DNA of 64,000 nt from Acidobacteriota bacterium. Its GTDB lineage: Bacteria > Acidobacteriota > Vicinamibacteria > Vicinamibacterales > JAKQTR01. Below are positions 34,731 through 44,484 of this stretch, one piece after another; position 1 is the stretch's first letter; each line of letters begins with the position of its first letter. Below the pieces are notes generated by a model, which searched no databases, was not told where the DNA came from, and was given only the letters and a program-made list of their open reading frames with translations. The stretch is taken from positions 62,001 through 126,000 of the forward strand of contig JAKQTR010000050.1 in the NCBI GenBank assembly GCA_029562975.1. Reading direction: 5' to 3'. The translations under genes were made by a program, and so were the position numbers.

Positions 34731-35669
34731 ATGATCGACGCGCTGTCGAAGTCCTTTTTCCACGCCCTTGCCCGGAGCAAGGGCCTCGAGCGCCTGGCGT
34801 CCCGCTACGGGATGGCCACGCCCACGAGCTTCGCGCGCCGGTTCATCGCCGGCGAGAGCGCCGAGGAGGCGCTGGCGGCCGCCCGCGCGATCCAGGCGCG
34901 AGGCATGAGGCTCACCCTGGACCAGCTCGGCGAGAGCATCGCGTCGCTGCCGGAGGCCGAGGCGGCGGCGCGCGCCTACGAGGCCCTCATCCAGGGGCTG
35001 GTGGCAGCCGGCATCGACCGCAACATCTCGATCAAGCCGACGCAGCTCGGCCTCGACATCGACATGGCCGTGTGCCTCGGGCACATCACGAACCTCCTGG
35101 ACCTCGCCCGGCGGCACGAGGCCTTCGTGCGCATCGACATGGAGAACTCGCCCTGCATCCAGAAGACGCTCGACCTGTTCGGCGCGGCCTGGGCGCAGGG
35201 CTATCGGAATACCGGCGTCGTGCTGCAGTCGGCCATCCTCCGAAGCGAATCCGACGCCAGGGTCCTGTCGCAGATGGGCGCGAGGATCCGGCTCGTGAAG
35301 GGCGCCTACAAGGAGCCGCCCGGCATCGCCTACCAGGCGAAGGCGGACGTGGATCGGGCCTACATCCGGATCATGCAGTTCCTGCTGGCGGAGGGGCACT
35401 ACCCCGCCATCGCGACCCACGACCCGGCCATGATCGCCGCCGCCAGGGCGTTCGCCGCCGATCGGGGCATTCCCAGCGACGCCTTCGAGTTCCAGATGCT
35501 GTTCGGCATCCGGCGGGACTTGCAGGCGGCGCTCGTCGCCGAGGGATACCGCGTACGCGTCTACGTCCCGTTCGGCACGCAGTGGTTCCCGTACTTCATG
35601 CGCCGGCTCGGCGAACGGCCCGCGAACGTGGCGTGGGTGCTGAAAGGGCTGATTCGCGACAGGGGCTGA
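34731..35669 (+). CDS. Proline dehydrogenase (flavoprotein)
   Basis: A 312-residue monofunctional proline dehydrogenase with the alpha8-beta8 barrel motifs: LDQLGES (about 61), NISIKPTQLGLD (about 98), VRIDMENS (about 131), RLVKGAYKEP (about 186), AIATHDP (about 223) and the C-terminal FAD/substrate helix VPFGTQWFPYFMRRLGERPAN (about 275). It oxidises proline to pyrroline-5-carboxylate and passes electrons to quinone via FAD at the membrane. It is co-directional with the acyltransferase, 9 bp apart, an unusual pairing that may only reflect operon sharing. Confidence 0.95.
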   Translation: MIDALSKSFFHALARSKGLERLASRYGMATPTSFARRFIAGESAEEALAAARAIQARGMRLTLDQLGESIASLPEAEAAARAYEALIQGLVAAGIDRNISIKPTQLGLDIDMAVCLGHITNLLDLARRHEAFVRIDMENSPCIQKTLDLFGAAWAQGYRNTGVVLQSAILRSESDARVLSQMGARIRLVKGAYKEPPGIAYQAKADVDRAYIRIMQFLLAEGHYPAIATHDPAMIAAARAFAADRGIPSDAFEFQMLFGIRRDLQAALVAEGYRVRVYVPFGTQWFPYFMRRLGERPANVAWVLKGLIRDRG

Positions 35670-35808
35670 GCAGCACGCGCTGAGCGCCCGTCACGCGGAG
35701 ACAGGGCCCGCCGCGCAGAGGCCGGTTTGTCCGCCCGCGGCCGACGCCGTCGGCCCGAGGCTGGGCCGGGCGGCGCCTGGCGCAGGCTGAGGCAGGAGAC
35801 AAAGAGCC

Positions 35809-37209
35809 ATGCCCGGGTTCGCGCACGCGCTCCCCGCGCCCGTGCTGACCATCGCGCACAGCGTGCGGGCAGCAGGCGGCCGCGCCCTAGTGGCCGGCGG
35901 CTGGCCGCGCGATTACCTGTTGAAGCTCCAGCCCGGTGACGTCGATCTCGAGGTCTACGGCCTGCCCGCCCCTGCGCTGCGCCGCCTGCTCGAGGCGGTC
36001 GGACGGGTCGACGCCGTCGGCGAGGCGTTCACGGTCTACAAGGTGGCCGGCATCGACGTCGCCCTGCCGAGGCGCGATTCCAAGGTCGGCCGGGGCCACC
36101 GGGGGTTCGAGATCGAGGGCGATCCGTTCATGCCCGTCGAGGAGGCCTGCCGCCGGCGCGACTTCACCATCAACGCGATGCTCGTCGATCCCCTCTCCGG
36201 CGAGTGGTTCGATCCGTTCGGCGGCCGGCGCGATCTCGAGGATCGGGTCCTCAGGATGGTGGATGAGGCCACCTTCGGCGACGACAGCCTCCGGGTGCTC
36301 CGCGCGCTCCAGCTCGCTGCCCGCTTCGACCTCCGGATGGAAGCCGGCACGAAGCGGGTCTGCCGCGCGACGTGCCTTGACGACCTGCCGGCCGAACGGG
36401 TTCTCGGCGAGTTCGAGCGACTGCTGCTTCTCGCCCGCCGCCCGTCGATCGGATTCGAACTGGGGCGGGAACTCGGCGTCATCGAGGCACTCATCCCGGA
36501 AATGGCGGCCCTGGTCGGCTGCCGGCAGGAGCCAGACTGGCATCCCGAGGGCGACGTCTGGACGCACACGCTGATGGTGATCGACGAGGCCCGCCCGATG
36601 ATCGACGGCCTCTCCCGCGCCCGGGGCCTGGCCGTCATGCTCGGCGCCGTGTGCCACGACTTCGGCAAGCCGCTCACGACAGCCATCATCGACGGGCGCA
36701 TCCGGTCGCCGGGTCACGAGCCTGACGGCGTGGCGCCCGCGCTGGCCTGGCTCGACCGCCTCAACCTCCACACACTCGACGGCTTCGACGTGCGGCGCCA
36801 GGTCGTGGGCCTCGTGGCCTACCACCTGGCGCCAGGCACTTGGCACAAGTCGGCTTCCCCCGTGAGCGACGGGGCCTTCCGGCGCCTGGCCCAGAAGGTC
36901 GATCTGGAACTCCTGGCGCTCGTCGCCCAAGCGGACTGCCGGGGACGGGCCGGTGATTTCGATTGCTCGGCCATGGACTGGTTCCTGGCTCGGGCGCGGG
37001 CCCTCGGCGTGGAACATCGCCCCCCGCCACCCATCCTGCTCGGGCGCCATCTGCTCGAAATGGGGCTGACGCCGGGCCCTGGCATCGGCCGGATTCTCAA
37101 AGCGGTGTACGAACGACAGCTCGACGGCGAGGTGGTCGACCTCGACACGGCGCGCAGGGCGGCCCGAGGCTTGCTTGAGCGTGACGGCGCACATGGCGCC
37201 ACGCAGTAG
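35809..37209 (+). CDS. CCA-adding/poly(A)-polymerase family protein with HD domain
   Basis: A 466-residue nucleotidyltransferase of class II. The active-site head VAGGWPRDYLLKLQPGDVDLEVYG (GGWxRD and DxD) lies at about residue 28, the RRDFTINAM motif at about 116 and DPFGGRRDLEDRVLRMV at about 137. A C-terminal HD phosphohydrolase domain shows HTLMVIDEA and CHDFGKP. This matches multifunctional CCA enzymes that finish tRNA 3' ends and carry phosphatase activity. Both visible tRNAs already encode CCA, so it may act mainly in repair. The ATG at 35809 follows AGGAGACAAAGAGCC. Confidence 0.88.
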   Translation: MPGFAHALPAPVLTIAHSVRAAGGRALVAGGWPRDYLLKLQPGDVDLEVYGLPAPALRRLLEAVGRVDAVGEAFTVYKVAGIDVALPRRDSKVGRGHRGFEIEGDPFMPVEEACRRRDFTINAMLVDPLSGEWFDPFGGRRDLEDRVLRMVDEATFGDDSLRVLRALQLAARFDLRMEAGTKRVCRATCLDDLPAERVLGEFERLLLLARRPSIGFELGRELGVIEALIPEMAALVGCRQEPDWHPEGDVWTHTLMVIDEARPMIDGLSRARGLAVMLGAVCHDFGKPLTTAIIDGRIRSPGHEPDGVAPALAWLDRLNLHTLDGFDVRRQVVGLVAYHLAPGTWHKSASPVSDGAFRRLAQKVDLELLALVAQADCRGRAGDFDCSAMDWFLARARALGVEHRPPPPILLGRHLLEMGLTPGPGIGRILKAVYERQLDGEVVDLDTARRAARGLLERDGAHGATQ

Positions 37210-37244
37210 CCGTGCCAGACGCGGGGCCGCACCGCCGCCAGAGG

Positions 37245-37273
37245 TTGCGGCGCAGCTACCCATGTGGCACAAT
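37245..37273 (+). promoter_or_regulatory. Promoter of a probably leaderless gene
   Basis: TTGCGG (37245-37250) and CACAAT (37268-37273) are separated by 17 bp. The expected transcription start is at 37280-37281, that is, at the A of the ATG of the next gene. Together with the lack of a Shine-Dalgarno this predicts a leaderless mRNA. Confidence 0.5.
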
Positions 37274-37280
37274 ATTTGAT

Positions 37281-37586
37281 ATGGCAGCCGATTACGGCGC
37301 GAACGGTGAGCGTCCCATCCCGGATCGCGGCGCCGACGCCCAGCCACCGGCCCCGGACACCCTCCTCGATCACTCGTCTGCCGTCCGGCGTTTCGACACC
37401 TGCCGCTGGAAGAAGGCTGCCGAGGCCGGTACGCCGGCCCACTGTACGCACCGGGACGTCCTGCCCATTGCCGGGACGACCGGGTTCAGCCCGGAGGCCT
37501 GGTGCGGGGAGTGCGGGTTTTTCAAGGTCCGCCGAACGCCTCGCAAGCGGCCGGCGCCGCCGCCGGACGATCGCTACTTCTACTGA
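37281..37586 (+). CDS. Small cysteine-rich protein
   Basis: A 101-residue protein with a proline-rich N-terminal third and a C-terminal metal-binding-like part: DTCRWKK, HCTHRDVLPIAGTTGF and EAWCGECGFFKVRRTPRKR. The Cys/His spacing fits a zinc-binding or iron-sulfur domain. An in-frame GTG at 37212 would extend it, but that lies before the promoter. The function is unknown; a basic tail (RRTPRKRPAPPP) could contact nucleic acid. Confidence 0.62.
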   Translation: MAADYGANGERPIPDRGADAQPPAPDTLLDHSSAVRRFDTCRWKKAAEAGTPAHCTHRDVLPIAGTTGFSPEAWCGECGFFKVRRTPRKRPAPPPDDRYFY

Positions 37587-37607
37587 AGAGGCCCGCTTCG
37601 CCCCGCG

Positions 37608-38468
37608 CTACTCGCTGAGCTCACGCGCCAGGCTCGCCCACTCCCCGTCGGGCGCGAGGCTGCAGTAGCTCCGCCAGTGCGGCTTCGCCTCCTCCGACCG
37701 GCCGTCCTTTTCGAGCACCACCGCGAGGTACAGGTGGGCGTCGGCGTGGCCAGGGTCCAGGGCCAGCGCCTGGACGTACGAGAACGCCGCCGCGCGGTAG
37801 TCCCCGAGCTCGTGCTGCACATTGCCCAGGTTGAAGCACCCCTCGAAGGCGTCCGGTTGGAGGGCGACCGCGCGTTCGTAGAGCGCCATCGCCTCGATGA
37901 GCCGGCCGCTCGAGTAGTGGAGGTTGGCCAGGTTGACGAGGGCCGGGACGAGCGTGGGGTCCGCTTCAAGCGCGTGCCGGTAGGCGTCTGCGGCCTGCTC
38001 CCGCTTCTCGGCGGTCCCGTCGTCCAGCGAGGAAGCAAGGGAGAAGTAGCGCTCGGCCACCGCGCGGTCGGCGAGCGCGCGGGGCCCGTTGCGGCGCGCC
38101 TCCCGTCGGACGAAGCGGCCTTCGGCGCGGGCCTGGGGCTGCGGCTTGAGGGCGATCACGCGGGCGGGCCTGGCGTCGGCGCGGAAGTCGAACGCCAGCT
38201 GCCCCGCGCGCGCCGCCAGCGAGGCCCGAAGAACCAGCCTGAAGGCCGCGCCTCTCCGGAGCTCGGCGTGGAAGTGTCGGATGACGGCAACGTCGGCGAA
38301 CCCGATGAAGCGTTCGCCCGCGCGGTCGTCGGGGGCGCCAATCAGGCCCCAGCGCTGGAGCGTCCGCAGGTGGTCGTCGCGAACGGACGGGTACAGCGCG
38401 AGCACGTCAGCCAGCCGGTGGGCCGGCCGCTGGACAGCGCTGGGCTCCGGGGACTCCGGCAGTGCCAC
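37608..38468 (-). CDS. MerR-like HTH plus TPR protein
   Basis: A 286-residue protein. The N-terminal 80 residues resemble a MerR-type winged helix (YPSVRDDHLRTLQRWGLIGAP and FADVAVIRHFHAELRRG). A linker follows, then four tetratricopeptide repeats (about 150-270; AYRHALEADPTLVPALVNLANLHYSSG and ALYERAVALQPDAFEGCFNLGNV). The combination suggests a DNA-binding or scaffold protein with TPR protein contacts. It lies 75 bp downstream of the Mrp ATPase gene stop on the same strand, so co-transcription is likely. Confidence 0.75.
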   Translation of the reverse strand: MALPESPEPSAVQRPAHRLADVLALYPSVRDDHLRTLQRWGLIGAPDDRAGERFIGFADVAVIRHFHAELRRGAAFRLVLRASLAARAGQLAFDFRADARPARVIALKPQPQARAEGRFVRREARRNGPRALADRAVAERYFSLASSLDDGTAEKREQAADAYRHALEADPTLVPALVNLANLHYSSGRLIEAMALYERAVALQPDAFEGCFNLGNVQHELGDYRAAAFSYVQALALDPGHADAHLYLAVVLEKDGRSEEAKPHWRSYCSLAPDGEWASLARELSE

Positions 38469-38543
38469 GGCGGACCGTTCCTCCGCGCGAACCGCGTCCG
38501 GAGGGCCCCGCCGGGTCGGCGCGCCGACGGCCTCCGCACGCAG

Positions 38544-39623
38544 CTAGCTCACCGGCTTCAGCGGAATGACCGCGGACCGGTAGCTCTGAATCGACACCTG
38601 CGCCGCCGTCTGCTCGGCAACCGACGCGAATGCCTTCGCGACCGGCGACGACGGGTCGGCGATCACCAGGGGCGCGCCGGCATCGGCGCCCTCCCGCAGC
38701 CGCTCGGAGATCGGGATGCCGCCCAGGAAGGGGATGCCCATCTCCTCGGCGAGGCGCTGGCCGCCGCCGCGGCCGAAGATGTCGCTTTCGTGCCGGCACG
38801 AGGGGCAGACGAAGTAGCTCATGTTCTCAACGAGGCCGAGCACGGAGATGCCGAGCTTCTGGTACATGACCACCGCGCGCCTCGTGTCGGCAACCGCGAC
38901 ACGCTGGGGCGACGTCACGGCTATGGCGCCGGCGATGTGCGCCGTCTGGCTGAGGCTGAGGGCCACGTCGCCGGTGCCGGGAGGGAGATCCACCACGAGG
39001 TAGTCGAGCTCGCCCCAGTGCACGTCCAGCAGGAACTGCCGGATGACGCTGTGCAGCATCGGCCCGCGCCAGATGAGCGGCGACTCGTCCGACGTCAGGA
39101 AGCCAATCGAAACGACCCTCAGGCCGTGCTTCTCCGGGGGCACGATCTTGCCGTCGTCCGAGGCGAGGGGTCCGCTGAGCCCCAGCATGATCGGCACGTT
39201 CGGGCCGTAGATGTCGGCGTCCATGAGGCCCACGCGGCTGCCGGCCGCGGCGAGGGCGAGCGCGAGGTTCACGGCGACGGTCGTCTTGCCGACGCCGCCC
39301 TTGCCGGCGCCGACCGCGATGACGTTCTTCACGCCCGGCACGTGCGTCCTGTCCGCGTCGGGTGAGGCGGCCGTCCGGACCCGCGCGGTCATCGTGACGT
39401 CCACGCTCGACACGCCGGGCAGGGCCATGACGGCCGCGCGCGCCTGCTCCTTCATCTGGTCCTTGACGGGGCAGGCGGGCGTCGTCAGTTCGATGGTGCA
39501 CGACACGCGGCCGCCGTCAATGGCGACGTCCTTGACGAAGCCCAGAGAGACGATGTCCTTGTGGAGGTCCGGGTCCTTGACCGACGCGAGCGCCCGGAGC
39601 ACCTGTGCTTGATCGAGAGCCAT
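38544..39623 (-). CDS. apbC: Mrp/NBP35-type iron-sulfur carrier ATPase
   Basis: A 359-residue protein with an N-terminal MIP18/DUF59 domain (about 1-90; KDPDLHKDIVSLGFVKDV and ACPVKDQMKEQAR) and a MinD-like P-loop domain. The deviant Walker A is GKGGVGKTT (about 109), and DADIYGPNVP and DLPPGTGDV follow. The bridging cysteine pair is in NMSYFVCPSCRHES (CPxC). This is the ApbC/Mrp family that binds a bridging 4Fe-4S cluster at the dimer interface and delivers it to apo-proteins. The gene is in the same direction as the TPR gene and faces a small coiled-coil gene at 39706. Confidence 0.94.
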   Translation of the reverse strand: MALDQAQVLRALASVKDPDLHKDIVSLGFVKDVAIDGGRVSCTIELTTPACPVKDQMKEQARAAVMALPGVSSVDVTMTARVRTAASPDADRTHVPGVKNVIAVGAGKGGVGKTTVAVNLALALAAAGSRVGLMDADIYGPNVPIMLGLSGPLASDDGKIVPPEKHGLRVVSIGFLTSDESPLIWRGPMLHSVIRQFLLDVHWGELDYLVVDLPPGTGDVALSLSQTAHIAGAIAVTSPQRVAVADTRRAVVMYQKLGISVLGLVENMSYFVCPSCRHESDIFGRGGGQRLAEEMGIPFLGGIPISERLREGADAGAPLVIADPSSPVAKAFASVAEQTAAQVSIQSYRSAVIPLKPVS

Positions 39624-39705
39624 GTTCGTAGCTTATGTGAAAAGAAGGGCCGCCACAAATGCAGCCCGGGGAGCGCCGCCCGCGCGCGCTGCGCCGCGCC
39701 GGCGA

Positions 39706-39972
39706 TCAGGCCGGATGATCGAGGGCAGCCAGCCGGCGCTCGATTTCGTCGAGGGCGAGGCGGAGTTGGCGGCGGCGGGCGTCGTGCGACGCCGACTCCG
39801 TCTGGCGGCGGAGATCGGCCCTGGCGAGGCGGAGCGACTCGATGGCCTCGGCCCTGGCGGGATCCAGCCGCCTCGCGCCGCTCCTCGCCTGCCGCCGCTC
39901 TTCTTCGCGCTCGTCCATCCGTTCGGCGAGCCGCGTGCTGGCGTCGACGAGGCCTTCACCGCTGTCCGACAT
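39706..39972 (-). CDS. Small charged coiled-coil protein
   Basis: An 88-residue highly charged helical protein with heptad-like Arg/Glu/Leu pattern (ERMDEREEERRQARSGARR and LRLALDEIERRLAALDHPA). No catalytic residues or membrane segments. The ATG at 39972 lies in a divergent gap whose minus strand carries a TATAAT at 40019-40024. It ends 83 bp before the Mrp gene on the same strand. It is possibly a DksA/zinc-free helical regulator or structural protein; I do not recognise it. Confidence 0.6.
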   Translation of the reverse strand: MSDSGEGLVDASTRLAERMDEREEERRQARSGARRLDPARAEAIESLRLARADLRRQTESASHDARRRQLRLALDEIERRLAALDHPA

Positions 39973-40154
39973 GAGTCTTCTGCCGCCCTCCGATTCGTGT
40001 GGGGGTGTCCCTCTTCTGATTATATCGGCTCGGCTCCCTGCCGCGACATCCCGCCGGCCGCGGTCCGCTGCGCTATAGTGGCGCGGAGGGCGAGTCCATG
40101 CACCCCCGGGAGGCGGCAGGCCGCCTCTCGAGGGGCTCAGGAGGAACGCACCGG

Positions 40155-41994
40155 ATGTCAGACCGACGCCGCACGGCGCTGAACACCGCGATCGCGAGCC
40201 TGACGCTGGCGGCGGGCCTCGGGCTGGTTGGCTGGTTCGACTACTCCAGCACGCGGCGCGAAATGCTCACGCTGCTCGTCGATCAGGCCGCTTCGCTCCG
40301 CCAGGCGATCGCGGTGGCGGCCAGCGCCGGGGAAGCGGCGAGCGCCCAGGCCCGCACGGCGCTCACGGCCCGCCTGCTCGACAACGCCAGGCTCCTCGAC
40401 AGGCTCGATCTGCGCGGCGGGCTGAGGCAGTCGGACCTCGACCAGATCTCGGAGAGCAACCGCCTGTTCCGCGTCACGGTGTTTTCCTCCTCAGGGCAGC
40501 CTGACCTGACGAGCGGCAGGAGCGGGCCTCCGTTCGGCGCCGGGCGAGGCCTGGGACCGGGGCTTGGACAGGGCGCTCGACAGGGCCTCGGACAAGGCCT
40601 CGGCGCCGGCAGGCGCGGGCGCGGCCCCGGGGCCGAGGCCGCCGCTGGCGGCGGGCCGCGGCAAGGGCCCGGTTCAGCCATGGCGGGCCTGGCAGAGCGC
40701 CTCCTCCAAGGGGGCGAGGGCGAGGCCGTGAGCGATGTCCATGCGTCGCGCTGGGACCGCGGCTCCCGCCTGGCCGCCGGAGTCCGCCGCACCCGGGGCG
40801 GCGCGATCGTGCTCAACGTCGAAGCGGGCGAACTGGCGGCGCTGGCCGATCAGGCCTCCCTCGAGCACGTCCTGGAGGCCATTGCGGCGCGCGCCCCCGA
40901 CATCGCCTACGTGGCCCTCGAGGACGGACCGGATCGGCTGTCGTTCGGCCCGCTGGCCAGCGCCGCCGGCGCCGTCGACGCATCCGCTCGAGCGCCGTTC
41001 ACGGCCGTGCCCCTTCCCTCCGCGCTGCAGGGACTGGCGGCGGCCAGGGTGAGCGTCGATGCCGCGCCGGTCCTGGAGTTCTCGGGTCCGGCGGATTCCG
41101 CTCGCCCCGACAGCCCCGTCCTGCGACTCGGCCTCTCGCTGGACGGCCTCCGCCGCGCCGAGCGGCGGACGCTCGCCCGCTCGATGCTGTCGCTGGCAGC
41201 AGCGCTGACGCTCGGTGTGCTGGCAATCGCCTTCGTCCTGCTGCGGCGGCGCTACGGGGCGCTGAGCGTCAGGCACGCGCGCGCCGAGGAGGCCCTGCGG
41301 CGGCGGGACCGCCTGGCGGCCATGGGGGAGCTGGCGTCCACCGTGGCGCACGGGGTCCGCAACCCGCTCAACGCGATTGGCATGACCGCCCAGCGCCTCC
41401 GGCACGAATTCACCGGAGGGGGCGGCGCGCCTGCCCAGGATCCGAAGGAGCTGGAGGAACTGCTTGACGTTCTTTCCGGCGAAACGCGGCGCATCGACCG
41501 CATCGTCCAGCAGTTCCTCGACTACGCCCGGCCGCCGCGCCTCGCGCCGCGGCGCGCGAGCCTGCGCGACGCGGTGTTGGAGGCCGCCGAGCGCCAGCGC
41601 GCCCGCGCCGCCACGCGCGGCGTCACCATCGTCGCCGAGGCCGAGTCGGCGGGCGAGGCGGTGTTCGACGCGGACCAGCTGAAGCAGGCCCTGGACAATC
41701 TCGTTCGCAACGCCGTCGACGCCTCGCCCGACGGCGGGCGCGTCGTGCTCGCTGCCCGGCCGCACGCAGGCGGCCACGTCATCGAGGTCACCGACGAGGG
41801 GACGGGAATTCCGCCCGACGTCCTTCCCAGGATCTTCGACCTCTACTTCACGACCAAGGCCGACGGCACGGGCGTCGGCTTGGCGGTCACCCATCAGATC
41901 GTGGACGCCCACAGGGGGCGCATCGACGTGGAGTCGGCTCCGGGCCGGGGCACGCGGATGAGCGTCCACCTGCCGGCCGACGCGGAGCTGCCGA

Positions 41995-42002
<8 letters not shown>
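40155..42002 (+). CDS. Membrane sensor histidine kinase (NtrB-type pair)
   Basis: A 615-residue kinase. Two membrane helices (about 10-28 and 345-364) enclose a large periplasmic domain of about 315 residues that contains a Gly/Gln/Arg-rich tract (about 128-172). The cytoplasmic part has the H-box VAHGVRNPLNAIGM with the phospho-His at about 399. The HATPase has N-box DNLVRNAVDASP, G1 DEGTGIPP, F-box FDLYFTTK and G2 GVGLAVTH. The ATG at 40155 follows AGGAGG at a good distance and is preferred over the one at 40098. The stop overlaps the response-regulator start by 8 bp, which couples their translation. Confidence 0.92.
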
Positions 42003-43353
<1,351 letters not shown>

Positions 43354-43433
43354 GCGCGTTGGCGCGCGGTACACCGTCGCGCCCGTGAAGCCGGGGGCCG
43401 AGTCCCGAGCCCCGAGTCCCGAGCCCCGCTCTT

Positions 43434-43470
43434 TCGACCATCTGGTCGATCCTTTCGACCGCCGAGTCGA
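43434..43470. promoter_or_regulatory. Tandem palindromes, candidate enhancer for the NtrC-type regulator
   Basis: Two 16-bp palindromes: TCGACC-ATCT-GGTCGA (43434-43449, perfect) and TCGACC-GCCG-AGTCGA (43455-43470, one mismatch). Their centres are 21 bp apart, two helical turns. They lie about 130-155 bp upstream of the predicted start of the sigma-54 promoter, the usual enhancer distance. Two copies of a 14-bp tandem repeat (CCGAGTCCCGAGCC, 43398-43425) sit just before them. The binding protein is inferred to be the adjacent regulator. Confidence 0.55.
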
Positions 43471-43567
43471 GATCCTCGCAGCGCCAATAGCGCGGCTCGT
43501 GCAGTAGAATGACTCCAAAGCGTTGGTCTCTTTGGGCTTGGCGTCCATCGCTCCACACGGATCGAGT

Positions 43568-43583
43568 TGGCCTCGACCTTGCT
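43568..43583 (+). promoter_or_regulatory. Sigma-54 (-24/-12) promoter
   Basis: TGGCCTCGACCTTGCT matches the sigma-54 consensus TGGC-N7-TTGCW, with GG and GC separated by exactly 10 bp. Transcription should start near 43594, leaving a leader of about 67 bases before the ATG at 43661. A TAGAAT at 43505-43510 could be an alternative sigma-70 -10, but no -35 accompanies it. No gene is seen between 43354 and 43660. Confidence 0.65.
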
Positions 43584-43660
43584 CTAGTGTCCGGTGTCCG
43601 GCAACCGGAGCTGGACGAGCGGAGACAGGACACAGGATACGGACTCCGGGGAGACGGGCC

Positions 43661-44026
43661 ATGAAGCGCGCATTTGCAGCGGCAATCGGCATTCTCAGCA
43701 TTTCGGCGGCGGCGGCGGCTGCGCAGACGCCGACGGGCCAGCAGGCGCCGGCTGCGCCCCAGGCCCGAACCGCGGCGTCGGTCGGACCGTTCTTCGTCGA
43801 CGCCAACGGCGACGGCATCTGCGACAACTACCAGTCCGGGGCGCCGCGACTGGGCCGGGGCCAGGGCCGGGGGAACGCCTGGGGCCGCGGAGGCCGGCGC
43901 CTTGGCCCGCAGGACGGAAGCGGCTTCGGCGCCGGCTCTGGCGCGGCGGTCGGCCGGGGCGGCCGCACGGGTGTTTGCGACGGCACCGGGCCCAAAGGGA
44001 ACGGGCGCGGGCGCGGCTGGAAGTAA
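43661..44026 (+). CDS. Secreted Gly-rich protein with EF-hand-like loop
   Basis: A 121-residue protein with a signal peptide (MKRAFAAAIGILSISAAAAAAQ). The mature part holds FVDANGDGICDNY: the loop DANGDGICD matches the Ca-binding pattern DxNxDGxxD of EF-hands and dockerins. It then becomes a long Gly/Arg/Gln-rich tail (GRGQGRGNAWGRGGRR), ending GVCDGTGPKGNGRGRGWK. Two cysteines (ICD and VCD) could form a disulfide or bind metal. I recall similar short exported proteins in Fe-, S- and metal-metabolising bacteria without a settled function. It is the first gene after the sigma-54 promoter and thus the likely target of the adjacent two-component system. Confidence 0.7.
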   Translation: MKRAFAAAIGILSISAAAAAAQTPTGQQAPAAPQARTAASVGPFFVDANGDGICDNYQSGAPRLGRGQGRGNAWGRGGRRLGPQDGSGFGAGSGAAVGRGGRTGVCDGTGPKGNGRGRGWK

Positions 44027-44484
44027 CGCGAAAACGGGGAGTCGGGCCGGACAGCCACAGGCGCCGACGCGGAGCGCCGGGACGACAGGGGCGGCGTCAG
44101 CCTTAGTCGTCGCGGGTCTTCGAGGAGCGAGGCCGCAGCTCGCGCGGCTTCGGCGACACGATCTGAGCCTCCCGGGAAGACCGGTCCTTCCACCTTCACG
44201 CCGCCGGCTTCCGACGCTGGTTCGGAGCCGGCGGTCCTGCGATCGGGCGCGTTTGCGGCGCCGCGGCGGGTTCTCCGATGGCCCGTTCGCGCTCGGCAGC
44301 TCGGCGCTCCCGAGGTTGTCTCACGCGCGAGCGAGTCGGGAACCGAGCTGGACGGGCTGGACGGCAGGCGTTCGCGGCCGGGCCGCCGCGACGCGGGCAC
44401 CCGGGCATCGGGTTCGAAGGGGGCCGAGCCGGCAGGGCCCCGCAGCGGCCGGCGCGACACGTCCGGGCTTCTTGGCAGGGCACC
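44027..44484. other. Gap without a convincing gene
   Basis: The 458 bp between the Gly-rich and DUF4405 genes contain long open frames in several phases, all Arg/Pro-rich and without good starts. On the minus strand a tail reading PKPRELRPRSSKTRDD ends near 44104, but an in-frame TGA separates it from the frame upstream. I see no RNA gene or strong promoter in it. The DUF4405 gene may be transcribed through from the sigma-54 promoter. Confidence 0.4.

Noticed and set aside
43398-43425. 14-bp tandem repeat CCGAGTCCCGAGCC as a CRISPR-like or satellite array
   Set aside because: There are only two copies, with no spacers and no cas genes; it is a small local duplication.
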